DNA from: Chloroflexota bacterium
GTDB taxonomy: Bacteria > Chloroflexota > UBA11872 > VXNJ01
Assembly (NCBI GenBank): GCA_009840625.1
Contig: VXNJ01000019.1
Coordinates: 1-64,000 of the forward strand
Reading direction: 5' to 3'
DNA: 64,000 bases
In this document: positions 53,007-61,142 of the stretch, in pieces
How the letters are laid out: each line of letters opens with the position of its first letter
Numbering within the stretch: position 1 is the first letter of the stretch
Made by a program: the position numbers and the translations under genes
The notes under the pieces: model-generated
What the model was told of the DNA's origin: nothing
Seen by the model: only the letters and a program-made list of their open reading frames with translations
Database searches by the model: none

Positions 53007-53660
53007 ATGGAGCCCCCCGTGCCGCAGCCGCCACCTTTCCCGCCCGGCCAGACTGCGCTGCTGCTTGTTGACGCCCTGAACGAATTCCTCAAACCCGGCG
53101 GGAAGCTGTACGAGCGGACCAGGGCGACCGCGCAGTCGGCCGACACCGTGGCCAACCTGGAACGGGTCACCGCGGCCGCGCGCGAGGCCGGGATGCTTGT
53201 CGTCTATGCCAACCACCACAGCAATCGCGGTGGCGATTACGACGGCTGGAAGCATCCGACGCCGTCACACCGCCGAATCGCCGAATTCGGCCTTTTTGCA
53301 AAGGACAGCTTCGGCGCCCGGGTGATCGACGAAGTGACTCCGCAGCCGGGCGATGTGATCGCCCAGGAGCACTGGACTTCGAGCGGTTTTGCCAACACCG
53401 ACCTTGAGTACTTGCTCAATCAGCGAGGGATCGAACGCGTCGTTGTTGCCGGCAACCGGGCCAATACCTGTATCGATTCGACCGGTCGCTACGCGGTCGA
53501 ACTCGGATTCCATGCCACCCTTATCGCGGATGCGATCGCGGCCTTCTCGGAGGCCGAGATGGAGGCCACGATAAACGTCAACTGGCCGGCCTTCGCCCAC
53601 GCGGTCGTCACCAGCGACGAGTTCATCGCCGCCGTTGCGGGGGATTGCGGCAACACATAG
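53007..53660 (+). CDS. Isochorismatase-like cysteine hydrolase
   Basis: 217-residue hydrolase. The acid is Asp in LLLVDALNEF (near 22), the nucleophile Cys is in GNRANTCIDST (near 155), and 'QEHWTSSGFANTDL' contains the middle part of the triad. In many relatives a lysine precedes the EHW-type motif; here it is Gln, so the third catalytic residue is not certain. Members hydrolyse amides or vinyl ethers (nicotinamidase, isochorismatase, carbamoylase). ATG at 53007. Sits between the two AKR paralogues. Confidence 0.82.
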   Translation: MEPPVPQPPPFPPGQTALLLVDALNEFLKPGGKLYERTRATAQSADTVANLERVTAAAREAGMLVVYANHHSNRGGDYDGWKHPTPSHRRIAEFGLFAKDSFGARVIDEVTPQPGDVIAQEHWTSSGFANTDLEYLLNQRGIERVVVAGNRANTCIDSTGRYAVELGFHATLIADAIAAFSEAEMEATINVNWPAFAHAVVTSDEFIAAVAGDCGNT

Positions 53661-53744
53661 ACGCGACACCGGTGCCGCGCCGGCCGGGCGGCACAATTAA
53701 ATTCCATTGCGGAACGCGCTCAAGTAGCAGGCGGGAGGACGCTA

Positions 53745-54698
53745 ATGCGGTTTACCAGCATTGCCGGCATCAACCGGCCGGTCTCGCGGGTGGTCCTGGG
53801 CACTGAAGACTATTTCCTACACCAGTACGATCACCATGCCCGGATCCTGGACGCCTGGATCGCCGGCGGCGGGACAGCGCTGGATACGGCGCGACTGTAC
53901 GCCACGTTGGACGGGGTGCCCAACTCGGAACTGGTGGTGGGCAGGTGGCTGGCCGAACGCGGCAACCGCGAGCAGGTCACCATCATCACCAAAGGCGCCC
54001 ATCCGCGCGGCGGGGATGACTCCGGTCTGGGTTGGGTGAGCAAAGCGGTGATCGACTCCGACGTGCTCGCCTCGCTCGAGGCCCTGCGGACCGAATGGAT
54101 CGACATCTGGCTGTTCCATCGCGACAACCCCAACGTCGAAGTGGCCCCGATCATGGACTGCATCAACGCCCACATCGCCGACGGCCGGATCAAGGCGATC
54201 GGGGCGTCCAACTGGACCCTGGACCGCTTCGAGGAAGCTAATCAATACGCGGCCGACAACGGCCTGCAGGGTTTCTCGCTGCTCTCCAACCACTTCGGTC
54301 TGGCGACCCAGCAGGCCCCGCGCTGGCCCGGCTGCGTCAGCCTTCTGCCCGATCAGCGCCGGCGACTGATCGCCAGCGGCCGACCAAACCTTGCCTGGTC
54401 GTCACAGTGCGGCGGATTCTTCGCCGGCATCTACGACCCCGCCGACCGGTCCAACGAACCGATGGTGGCGACCTACTACTCAGACGAAAACTTCGCCCGG
54501 CTGGACCGGGCCCGGGAGCTGGCCGCCGAAATCGGGATCTCGCCGATGCAGGTGGCGCTCAGCTACACGCTGAGCCAGGAATTTGATTCGCTGGGAGTCT
54601 TCTGGTCGGCCAATGAGCGCGAACTTGCCGAGACGCTGGCGGCGGTCGACCTGGTGCTTTCGCCGGATCAGATCGGCTTTCTCGAAGGCGCAGCCTAG
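53745..54698 (+). CDS. Aldo/keto reductase, paralogue 2
   Basis: 317-residue AKR with Asp47, Tyr52, Lys83 (ITKGAH) and His125 (WLFHRDNPNV). It is closely related along its whole length to the AKR at 51286, so the pair arose by duplication. GGGAGG lies seven bases before the ATG. It is convergent with the SDR gene downstream. Substrate unknown; likely overlapping but distinct from the first copy. Confidence 0.9.
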   Translation: MRFTSIAGINRPVSRVVLGTEDYFLHQYDHHARILDAWIAGGGTALDTARLYATLDGVPNSELVVGRWLAERGNREQVTIITKGAHPRGGDDSGLGWVSKAVIDSDVLASLEALRTEWIDIWLFHRDNPNVEVAPIMDCINAHIADGRIKAIGASNWTLDRFEEANQYAADNGLQGFSLLSNHFGLATQQAPRWPGCVSLLPDQRRRLIASGRPNLAWSSQCGGFFAGIYDPADRSNEPMVATYYSDENFARLDRARELAAEIGISPMQVALSYTLSQEFDSLGVFWSANERELAETLAAVDLVLSPDQIGFLEGAA

Positions 54699-54711
54699 CG
54701 GGCGCGGCGCC

Positions 54712-55488
54712 CTAGGTCCGCTGGGCGCCGCCGGTCAGGGCCATTTTTGAGGTCAGTCCAGCGTCGACATAAAGGATTTCGCCGCTGATGTAGTCGGCCT
54801 CTGGATCGGCCAGAAACGCGGCGGTGCGGCCGATGTCATCCACGTCGCCCAGCTGGCCGTTGGGCACGGTGGCGGCCATCGTCGACTTGTCGGCGCCGAC
54901 CCGGTCGTAGCGCGGAACGTATATGGCGCCCGGGGCTATCACGTTGGCGGTGATGCCGTGCGGACCCAGTTCGACGGCCAGGCCGCGGGTGAACTCGTTG
55001 ATGCCGCCCTTGGTCGCCCCGTAGAGGACCATGTTCTGGATGTGCTGAACACCGTGCACCGACGAAATGTTGATGATTCGGCCGTAACCGCGCTCGATCA
55101 TGGCCGGGGCGGCGGCCCGGCAGGTTACGAACATCGAGCGCAGGTTGATAGAAAAAAGATCGTCCCAGTCGCGTTCGCTGCATTCGACGAACGGTTTGGC
55201 GAGGGTGAATCCGGCGTTGTTGACCAGGATGTCGATCTTGCCCCAGCGCTCGGTGGCGGCGTCAACGAGCTGGGTCGCGTCCGATGAACCGCGCAGGTCG
55301 ACTTTGATCGCGATCGCGTCGGTGCCGGCCGCGGCGAGTTCGCGCTGCAGATCCTGGCATCCCGAAAAGCTGTTGTAGGCCGAAAGCACCAGCGAGGCCC
55401 CGGCCGAGGCCAGGTGGCGCGCGATGCCGACTCCAATCCCGGTGCCGGCGCCGGTGACTATCGCGGTGTGTCCGTCGAGTGATCCCAT
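54712..55488 (-). CDS. Short-chain dehydrogenase/reductase
   Basis: 258-residue classical SDR with intact motifs: TGAGTGIG cofactor loop (12-19), NNAG, catalytic Ser in INISSVHG, and Tyr-x-x-x-Lys in LYGATKGGI. The C-terminal 'YISGEILYVDAGLTSKMAL' is standard for the glucose-dehydrogenase/FabG-like group. ATG at 55488. Divergently transcribed from another SDR across about 110 bases, so both may share a regulatory region. Confidence 0.9.
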   Translation of the reverse strand: MGSLDGHTAIVTGAGTGIGVGIARHLASAGASLVLSAYNSFSGCQDLQRELAAAGTDAIAIKVDLRGSSDATQLVDAATERWGKIDILVNNAGFTLAKPFVECSERDWDDLFSINLRSMFVTCRAAAPAMIERGYGRIINISSVHGVQHIQNMVLYGATKGGINEFTRGLAVELGPHGITANVIAPGAIYVPRYDRVGADKSTMAATVPNGQLGDVDDIGRTAAFLADPEADYISGEILYVDAGLTSKMALTGGAQRT

Positions 55489-55601
55489 CTGGCTACTGCC
55501 TCTTTCAAATGCCGAAATCCCCGTCGGCGCCGCCGGATCCTCTTTAAGTATTAGCCCGTCGCGCCCGGGAACCGAAGCAGTGCTTCTGCAAAAATTTGCC
55601 C

Positions 55602-56462
55602 ATGCGTCACAATGACCGCGTCGCCATCGTAACCGGGGCCGCTCAGAACATCGGGCTGGCCACCGCCGAGCGCCTGATCAGCGAGGGCGCGGCGGTACTG
55701 TTGGTCGACGTTCAGGAGGAAAAAGGCCGCGCCCAGGCCGAGCGCCTGATTGCGGACGGTGCCCGCGCCGCCTACCTTGACGCCGATCTGAGCGATCCGG
55801 AGGCACCGGAACGGATCATCGACACCGCCCTGGAAAACTTCGGCCGGCTGGACATCCTGGTCAACAACGCCGCGCCGATGCGGCCGTTGGTGCGGATCGC
55901 CGAAATCGAGGCTGCCGACTGGGACGAGCAGTTCAAGGTGATGATCGTTGCGACCCAGTTGCTGATCCGCCACGCCACCGAGCCGCTCTGCCGTCAGGAG
56001 GGTTCGGCGATCGTGAATGTGGCCTCGGTGCACGGTCTCATGGCGGCCGCCGATCGGACGATCTACGACACCTGCAAGCACGCCGTGATCGGGCTGACTC
56101 GGGTAGCGGCGGTCGACTTGGGCCCGCGCGGAGTGCGCGTAAACGCGCTCTGTCCCGGGCTGATCATTACCGACCGGATGATGGCGGCAATCGCCAACGA
56201 ACCCGGGATCATGGAAACGTGGGGCCAGATCTACCCGCTGCGACGCGGCGGGCAGCCATCCGAGATGGCTGCGGTGATTTCCTTCCTGACCAGCGCGGAC
56301 GCCTCGTACATGACCGGTTCGGTGGTGGTCGCCGACGGCGGGATGACCGCCCAGCTGCAGGAGAACGCGGCCTGGCACATGTTCGAGTGGGCGCGCAACT
56401 GCGGCCAGGGCGAACCGCTGCTGGACCGCCTTATCGACGAGAGCTTCGTCAACCGCGACTAG
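55602..56462 (+). CDS. Short-chain dehydrogenase/reductase
   Basis: 286-residue SDR: TGAAQNIGLA (cofactor loop, slightly unusual), NNAA, Ser in VASVHGL and Tyr-x-x-x-Lys in IYDTCKHAVI. The C-terminus is about 30 residues longer than typical ('MFEWARNCGQGEPLLDRLIDESF'). ATG at 55602 is preferred to TTG at 55596; neither has a clear ribosome binding site. It precedes the arylsulfotransferase-like gene by 84 bases on the same strand. Confidence 0.88.
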   Translation: MRHNDRVAIVTGAAQNIGLATAERLISEGAAVLLVDVQEEKGRAQAERLIADGARAAYLDADLSDPEAPERIIDTALENFGRLDILVNNAAPMRPLVRIAEIEAADWDEQFKVMIVATQLLIRHATEPLCRQEGSAIVNVASVHGLMAAADRTIYDTCKHAVIGLTRVAAVDLGPRGVRVNALCPGLIITDRMMAAIANEPGIMETWGQIYPLRRGGQPSEMAAVISFLTSADASYMTGSVVVADGGMTAQLQENAAWHMFEWARNCGQGEPLLDRLIDESFVNRD

Positions 56463-56546
56463 CCGAGTGACCGGCGCGATTCCCGGCTGCCGGCGCGGCG
56501 CGGTCCACCCAACCCTTTCGGTTACCAGCCAAAGCAGGAGTTGATC

Positions 56547-57677
56547 ATGCCCAAGCCCCGCCACCGCCTGTCCTACCGTGTCGGCATGGGGACCGAGCGC
56601 GAACCCGGACGCGACTACGGGCCGCCGGCCGAAGCCAAGCGGGCCCGGGTTCACCAGGGACCGGTCGGATTGCGCCACTGGGACCGGGACCGAGCGTTCT
56701 ATGGCTACACGCTGTTTTCCAGCGCGTTCGGCAACAGTCAGTACCTGGTGGACATGAACGGGCGCGTCGTGCACGAGTGGCCGGTGGTCCACTCGCAGTG
56801 GGCCGAGCTCGATGACGACGGGACCCTCTTCTGGGACAACTACTTCGGCGGGATCTTCGAATCCGACGTGGACGGAAACGTGACCTGGGGCTGGCACGGC
56901 CGAACCCACCACGACTTTCACCGCTACGGGGACGGTTCCATCCTGACGCTTTACCAGAAAGACCGCTGGCGGGAAGAAATCTTCGCGGGCGGCCCGATCC
57001 AGGACGACCTGCTCATCAAGCTGGACCGTGACACCCGCGTGCACTGGGAGTGGTGGCTTTCGGACCACGTTGACGAGCTCTGCGCGTTGAGCGGGTTGGA
57101 ATTGCCGCAATTGCGCGCCGACTGGGCCCACACCAACACGATCACCGTTCTGCCCGATACGCCGGTGGGCCGGGCCGACGGGCGCTTCCGGGCCGGCAAC
57201 TTCCTGCTCTCGCACCGCCAGCTGGATGTCGTTTCGGTGGTCGACCAGGACTCGCATGCGATCGTCTGGGCCTGGGGACTGGGCACCCTGGACGGCCAGC
57301 ACCAGTCGCAGATGACGCCGGAAGGGAACATTCTGCTGTTTGACAACGGCACCCGGCGGGGCTGGTCCAGCGTGCGCGAATTCGACCCCCGCGATCCCGA
57401 CAAAATGATCTGGGAATACTCCGACGGGGAGAATTTCTTCTCGCCGTTCCGGGCCGGCCAACAGCGCCTGCCCAACGGCAACACCCTTATCTGCGAATCC
57501 GACTGCGGGCACCTGTTCGAAGTAACCCGGTCGGGCGAGATTGTCTGGGACTACTACAGTCCCTTCTTCGGCGGCCAATACATAAACGTTTACCGCGCCA
57601 CGCGCTACCCGCCCGAACACGTCGAGCCCTGGCTGGAGCCGGAAATCGTGGCCTATTCACGCCACGGCAGGCGCTGA
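56547..57677 (+). CDS. Arylsulfotransferase (ASST)-like beta-propeller protein
   Basis: 376-residue protein resembling bacterial arylsulfate sulfotransferases/ASST-like propellers: repeated 'GNxxW' blades such as 'DGTLFWDNYFGG', 'VTWGWHGRTHHDFHRYGDGS', 'ADWAHTNTITVLPD', 'GNFLLSHRQLDVV' and 'LPNGNTLICESDCGHLFEV'. The H-D-F and H-T-N positions fit the histidines of the ASST active site. There is no signal peptide, unlike the periplasmic E. coli enzyme. AGGAG is six bases from the ATG at 56547. Role may be sulfate transfer between phenolic or other esters; not proven. Confidence 0.8.
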   Translation: MPKPRHRLSYRVGMGTEREPGRDYGPPAEAKRARVHQGPVGLRHWDRDRAFYGYTLFSSAFGNSQYLVDMNGRVVHEWPVVHSQWAELDDDGTLFWDNYFGGIFESDVDGNVTWGWHGRTHHDFHRYGDGSILTLYQKDRWREEIFAGGPIQDDLLIKLDRDTRVHWEWWLSDHVDELCALSGLELPQLRADWAHTNTITVLPDTPVGRADGRFRAGNFLLSHRQLDVVSVVDQDSHAIVWAWGLGTLDGQHQSQMTPEGNILLFDNGTRRGWSSVREFDPRDPDKMIWEYSDGENFFSPFRAGQQRLPNGNTLICESDCGHLFEVTRSGEIVWDYYSPFFGGQYINVYRATRYPPEHVEPWLEPEIVAYSRHGRR

Positions 57678-57696
57678 TCGCCGGGCCCGACCCTTC

Positions 57697-58563
57697 ATCG
57701 GGCCGCGCCCCTGGCCGGCGATCCTTTACCTTTCGGTCCGGGCTTACCTTGATCGCGGTTGCTACAGCCACGCCGCCGCGATCGCCTTCCACGCCAGCTT
57801 CGCCATATTTCCCATGCTGCTGGCCCTGGCCGCGCTGCTGGCCACCTTCGACGAAAGCGGACAGGTCTACCGCCGCCTGCTGACCTTGGCCGAATCAAAC
57901 CTGAATTTGGACCTTTCGATCCTGCCGGAGAATTCGGTTTTTTCGCCGGCCGGCACCCCGGCCGCCCTAGCCCTGGCCGCCGCGGCGCTCATCTGGACGG
58001 CGTTGCAGATAGTCAGCGCCGCGCGGCGCGGCCTGGAAGCGGCCTGGCGGGTGCCCAACCGATCGTTCCTGGCCGATTTCGGCGCCGAACTGGGCGGGTC
58101 GCTGGCCATGCTGGCCATCGCGATCCTGGCCGGCGGTCTGATCTCGCTGCTCGAGTTGCCGCGGCTGCTGATCGGCGAGGTATTCGGCCGCGGCGACATG
58201 GTGGCCGTCTTCGAGAGCTGGCTGTATCGGGGTCTGGTCGAAGTCCTCTCGGTGGCCTTGGCGTTCGCCGCCACCTGGGTGCTGTACCTGATCCTGGCGG
58301 GGCGTAGCTCGAACGCACGCACTTCGCTGCCGGGCGCAATTTTCTTCGCCGCCAGCATCCCGGTCCTAAAAATCGGCTTCTGGGCCTACTTCGAGTTGTT
58401 CGACCAATTCGAGGTCATCTACGGATCGATCGCCTCGTTCGTGGCGGTGCTCTTGTGGATATTCCTGATCGCGCACGTTTTCCTGCTCGGCGGGGTAATC
58501 AGCGAGGTCGCCAGCGGTTCTTCGCCGGTTGCGGAGAGGGCTTCCGGGGCGGGCGGTTCCTAG
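57697..58563 (+). CDS. YihY/BrkB family membrane protein without a canonical start
   Basis: Integral membrane protein of the YihY/virulence-factor-BrkB family with about six helices ('LALAALLATFDESG', 'ALAAAALIWTALQIVSAARRGLEAAW', 'VAVLLWIFLIAHVFLLGGVISEV'). Family homology reaches upstream of the first ATG (57814) to at least the 'YSHAAAIAFHASFAIFP' first helix (from about 57763). In this frame no ATG, GTG or TTG exists back to the stop at 57583-57585; only ATT/ATC codons (57655, 57697, 57721) are available. The listed start (ATC 57697) is therefore tentative. It follows the ASST-like gene almost directly. Function of the family is unknown. Confidence 0.72.
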   Translation: MGPRPWPAILYLSVRAYLDRGCYSHAAAIAFHASFAIFPMLLALAALLATFDESGQVYRRLLTLAESNLNLDLSILPENSVFSPAGTPAALALAAAALIWTALQIVSAARRGLEAAWRVPNRSFLADFGAELGGSLAMLAIAILAGGLISLLELPRLLIGEVFGRGDMVAVFESWLYRGLVEVLSVALAFAATWVLYLILAGRSSNARTSLPGAIFFAASIPVLKIGFWAYFELFDQFEVIYGSIASFVAVLLWIFLIAHVFLLGGVISEVASGSSPVAERASGAGGS

Positions 58564-58621
58564 AATCTGATTCGCTTTCAAAAGTCTGATCCCACTGATA
58601 TGGAAAAGGGGCGGTAGCCGT

Positions 58622-60112
58622 ATGATCCAGACCAGCTCGCGAGTATTGGCGGCGGCCGACCCGCAGGCCGCTCTCTACAACTTCGTCGGCGGCGAATGGG
58701 TCGCGGCCTCGGCGGCCGAGAAGATCGTGGTCGAGAACCCCGCAACCGGGGTCCCGATCGCGGCCGTGCCCGATTCGAACCGCGACGACGTGGACGCCTG
58801 CGTGGCCGCCGCGCTTGATGCCTTCTCGCGCTGGCGCAAGGTGCCGGCAGTCGATCGCGCCCAGCACCTCTTCCGGTTCAAGCACCTGCTCGAGGAAGAA
58901 TTCGAGGAGATTGCCCGAATCGTGACCCTGGAGCACGGCAAAACTTTGGCCGAATCGCGCGGCGAGGTGCGGCGGGCGATCGAAAACGTCGATGTGGCGG
59001 TCGGAGTGCCGACGATGATGCAGGGGCGCAACCTGGAGGATGTCGCCCGCGGGATCGACGAATACGCGGTCCGCCAGCCGCTGGGCGTGTTTGCCGCGAT
59101 TGCCCCCTTCAACTTCCCGGCGATGGTGCCCTTCTGGTTCGTCCCCTACGCCATCGCCACCGGCAATTCGTTCATCGTCAAACCTTCCGAGCAGACACCG
59201 CTGTCGCAGGTTTTCCTGGCCGAACTGGCCGACCGGGCCGGGCTGCCGGGCGGAGTGCTCAGCATCCTCCACGGCGGGCGCCGCACCGGCGAGGCGCTGC
59301 TAGAGCATCCCGACGTCCAGGGAATCTCGTTCGTCGGCTCCACTCCGGTGGCGCGCTCGGTCTACCAATCCGGCACCGCCAACGGCAAGCGGGTGCAGGC
59401 CCAGGGCGGGGCCAAGAACTACATCGTGCTCATGCCCGACGCCGAGATGGAACCTTCGCTCGACAACATCCTCGAGTCGGCTTACGGCTGCGCCGGACAG
59501 CGCTGCCTCGCCGGATCGGTCGTGGTAGCGGTCGGCGACGCATACGAGGTGGCCCGCCGGCGACTGACCGAGAAGGCCGAGGCTCTGGTGGTCGGCGACG
59601 GCTTCGAGGATGAGACCGGCATGGGACCGGTGATCTCGGCGAAGAGCCGGGCGCGCATCCTCGAATACATCGACGCCGGAGTCCGCGAGGGAGCCGAGCT
59701 CCTGGTTGACGGGCGCGGCCAGGCGGTGGCCGGCCGCGACGGCGGACACTTTCTGGGCCCGACCCTGATGGCCGGGGTCAATCCCGACATGGTGGTGGCC
59801 AACGACGAGATCTTCGGCCCGGTGCTTTGCCTGATGCCGGCCGGCGATCTGGACGAGGCGATCGAGGTGATCGACCGGGTGCCATTCGGCAACATGGCCT
59901 GCATCTTCACCGGTTCCGGCAAGGCGGCGCGCCAGTTCTCGTCCGAGGTCCGCGCCGGCAACATCGGGGTCAACATCGGAGTCGCCGCGCCGATGGCGTT
60001 TTTCCACTTCGGCGGAATGAAGGACTCTTTCTTCGGCGACCTGCACGCCCAGGCCGAGGATTCGATACGCTTCTTCACCGAGGACAAGATCGTAGTCTCG
60101 CGCTGGTTCTAG
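58622..60112 (+). CDS. mmsA: Methylmalonate-semialdehyde dehydrogenase (CoA-acylating)
   Basis: 496-residue aldehyde dehydrogenase. The subgroup-specific 'AQGGAKNY' replaces the usual ELGGK, FNFPAM holds the oxyanion Asn164, and GQRCLAGS holds the nucleophile Cys295. This pattern and length match MmsA, which converts methylmalonate or malonate semialdehyde to propionyl- or acetyl-CoA in valine, inositol and related catabolism. ATG at 58622. A hairpin (60119-60138) follows, then an MBL-fold hydrolase gene. Confidence 0.9.
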   Translation: MIQTSSRVLAAADPQAALYNFVGGEWVAASAAEKIVVENPATGVPIAAVPDSNRDDVDACVAAALDAFSRWRKVPAVDRAQHLFRFKHLLEEEFEEIARIVTLEHGKTLAESRGEVRRAIENVDVAVGVPTMMQGRNLEDVARGIDEYAVRQPLGVFAAIAPFNFPAMVPFWFVPYAIATGNSFIVKPSEQTPLSQVFLAELADRAGLPGGVLSILHGGRRTGEALLEHPDVQGISFVGSTPVARSVYQSGTANGKRVQAQGGAKNYIVLMPDAEMEPSLDNILESAYGCAGQRCLAGSVVVAVGDAYEVARRRLTEKAEALVVGDGFEDETGMGPVISAKSRARILEYIDAGVREGAELLVDGRGQAVAGRDGGHFLGPTLMAGVNPDMVVANDEIFGPVLCLMPAGDLDEAIEVIDRVPFGNMACIFTGSGKAARQFSSEVRAGNIGVNIGVAAPMAFFHFGGMKDSFFGDLHAQAEDSIRFFTEDKIVVSRWF

Positions 60113-60118
60113 CGCGGA

Positions 60119-60138
60119 CCGGGCAAGTGCCTGCCCGG
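60119..60138. terminator. Hairpin between mmsA and the MBL-fold gene
   Basis: CCGGGCA-AGTGCC-TGCCCGG, a perfect 7-bp G/C stem with a six-base loop, 7 bases after the mmsA stop. No T-tract follows, so it may act as an mRNA-end stabiliser or processing site rather than an intrinsic terminator. Confidence 0.35.
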
Positions 60139-60168
60139 ACCAACTAGTAGTAGGGAAAGAATCCGGCG

Positions 60169-60912
60169 ATGAAACTGCGCGAGAACGTCTACCTGGTCGG
60201 CGGCGGCTACATGGGGATGGGGATCTCCTACGTCGGCGACTGTCACATCTACCTTTTGCACGACGGGAACGCGGGCGCGCTGATCGATGCCGGCTACGGG
60301 TTCGAACCCGAGCAGATCATGCAAAACATCCGCGTCGACGGGATCGACCCGGATTCGGTCGAATCGCTGATCCTCACCCATTGCCACGGCGACCATTCGG
60401 GCGGAGCGGCCTGGCTCATGGAAAACCTGGGCCTGCGGGCGATCGTTCCCGGCGGGACGCGGGCCTGGCTCGAGGAGGGGGACGAGGACGCGATCAACCT
60501 GACCAGGGCGCGCGCGGCGGGACGCTACCCGCCCGACTACCGCTTCCAGACTTTTCCGGTCGAGCGCGAAGTCGGCGCCGGCGACCGGATCGCGGTGGGG
60601 AACCTGGACCTGGAGGTTTTCGCAACTCCGGGACACGCCAACCCGCACAACGCCTATCTGCTGCGGGACGGGTCAGAGACCTTTCTTTTCTCCGGCGACC
60701 TGGTATTTGCAAACGGCGACGTGGTGCTCAATTTCGCTCCTGAGACTTCCCCCTGGCAGCTCGGCAACAGCCTCGGTCAGTTCCGCGACTTCGGTCTGAC
60801 CGGGTTATTTCCGGGACATCACGGGATTTCGCTCAAGTACGGCCAGCAGCACATCGACGCGGCATTGGCCAAGTTCGACACCCTGACCGTGCCCCGCAAC
60901 ATGATGAGTTGA
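60169..60912 (+). CDS. MBL-fold metallohydrolase
   Basis: 247-residue metallo-beta-lactamase-fold protein. The metal site is THCHGDHSGG (H-x-H-x-D-H), the third-strand histidine is in ATPGHANPHN, the bridging aspartate is in FSGDLVF, and PGHHG supplies the last histidine. It resembles glyoxalase-II-like or other small-molecule hydrolases; the substrate is unknown. ATG at 60169 with GGGAAAG upstream. Followed by tRNA-Arg. Confidence 0.88.
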   Translation: MKLRENVYLVGGGYMGMGISYVGDCHIYLLHDGNAGALIDAGYGFEPEQIMQNIRVDGIDPDSVESLILTHCHGDHSGGAAWLMENLGLRAIVPGGTRAWLEEGDEDAINLTRARAAGRYPPDYRFQTFPVEREVGAGDRIAVGNLDLEVFATPGHANPHNAYLLRDGSETFLFSGDLVFANGDVVLNFAPETSPWQLGNSLGQFRDFGLTGLFPGHHGISLKYGQQHIDAALAKFDTLTVPRNMMS

Positions 60913-60969
60913 CCGCGCCCGGCGGCACGCCAGAATCCGGCAGCGTGCGGAACTAGCCCTAGACGCTTG

Positions 60970-61041
60970 CCCCCCATAGCTCAGGGGAAAGAGCAGTGGT
61001 TTCCTAAACCATGCGCGCAGGTTCGAATCCTGCTGGGGGGA
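60970..61041 (+). tRNA. tRNA-Arg (anticodon CCU)
   Basis: A 72-base cloverleaf folds completely: acceptor stem CCCCCCA/TGGGGGG (7 bp), D-stem GCTC/GAGC, anticodon stem GTGGT/ACCAT with loop TTCCTAA (anticodon CCT), a four-base variable region, T-stem GCAGG/CCTGC with loop TTCGAAT, and discriminator A. The 3' CCA is not encoded. It would read AGG arginine codons. The minus-strand 'GFEPA'-type peptide of this region is the usual artefact of translating a tRNA. Confidence 0.93.
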
Positions 61042-61142
61042 CCTCATAGCGATGCCACTCGGGTCGGAGACGCCCGCGCCCTCGGGTTCGATCCGGGCGG
61101 AAGGACATCTCCGGCCGGATCCAAGCTCGGCAAACCCTCGGG

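Noticed and set aside
55551-57620. 689-codon minus-strand open frame opposite the SDR and ASST-like genes
   Set aside because: Proline/arginine/valine-rich composition with no domain; it is the antisense of two well-supported plus-strand genes with strong motifs.
61042-61142. Possible second tRNA after tRNA-Arg (CTCGG-GTTCGAT-CCGGG looks like a T-arm)
   Set aside because: No matching 5' acceptor strand or anticodon arm could be found upstream; only a T-arm-like hairpin, probably chance.
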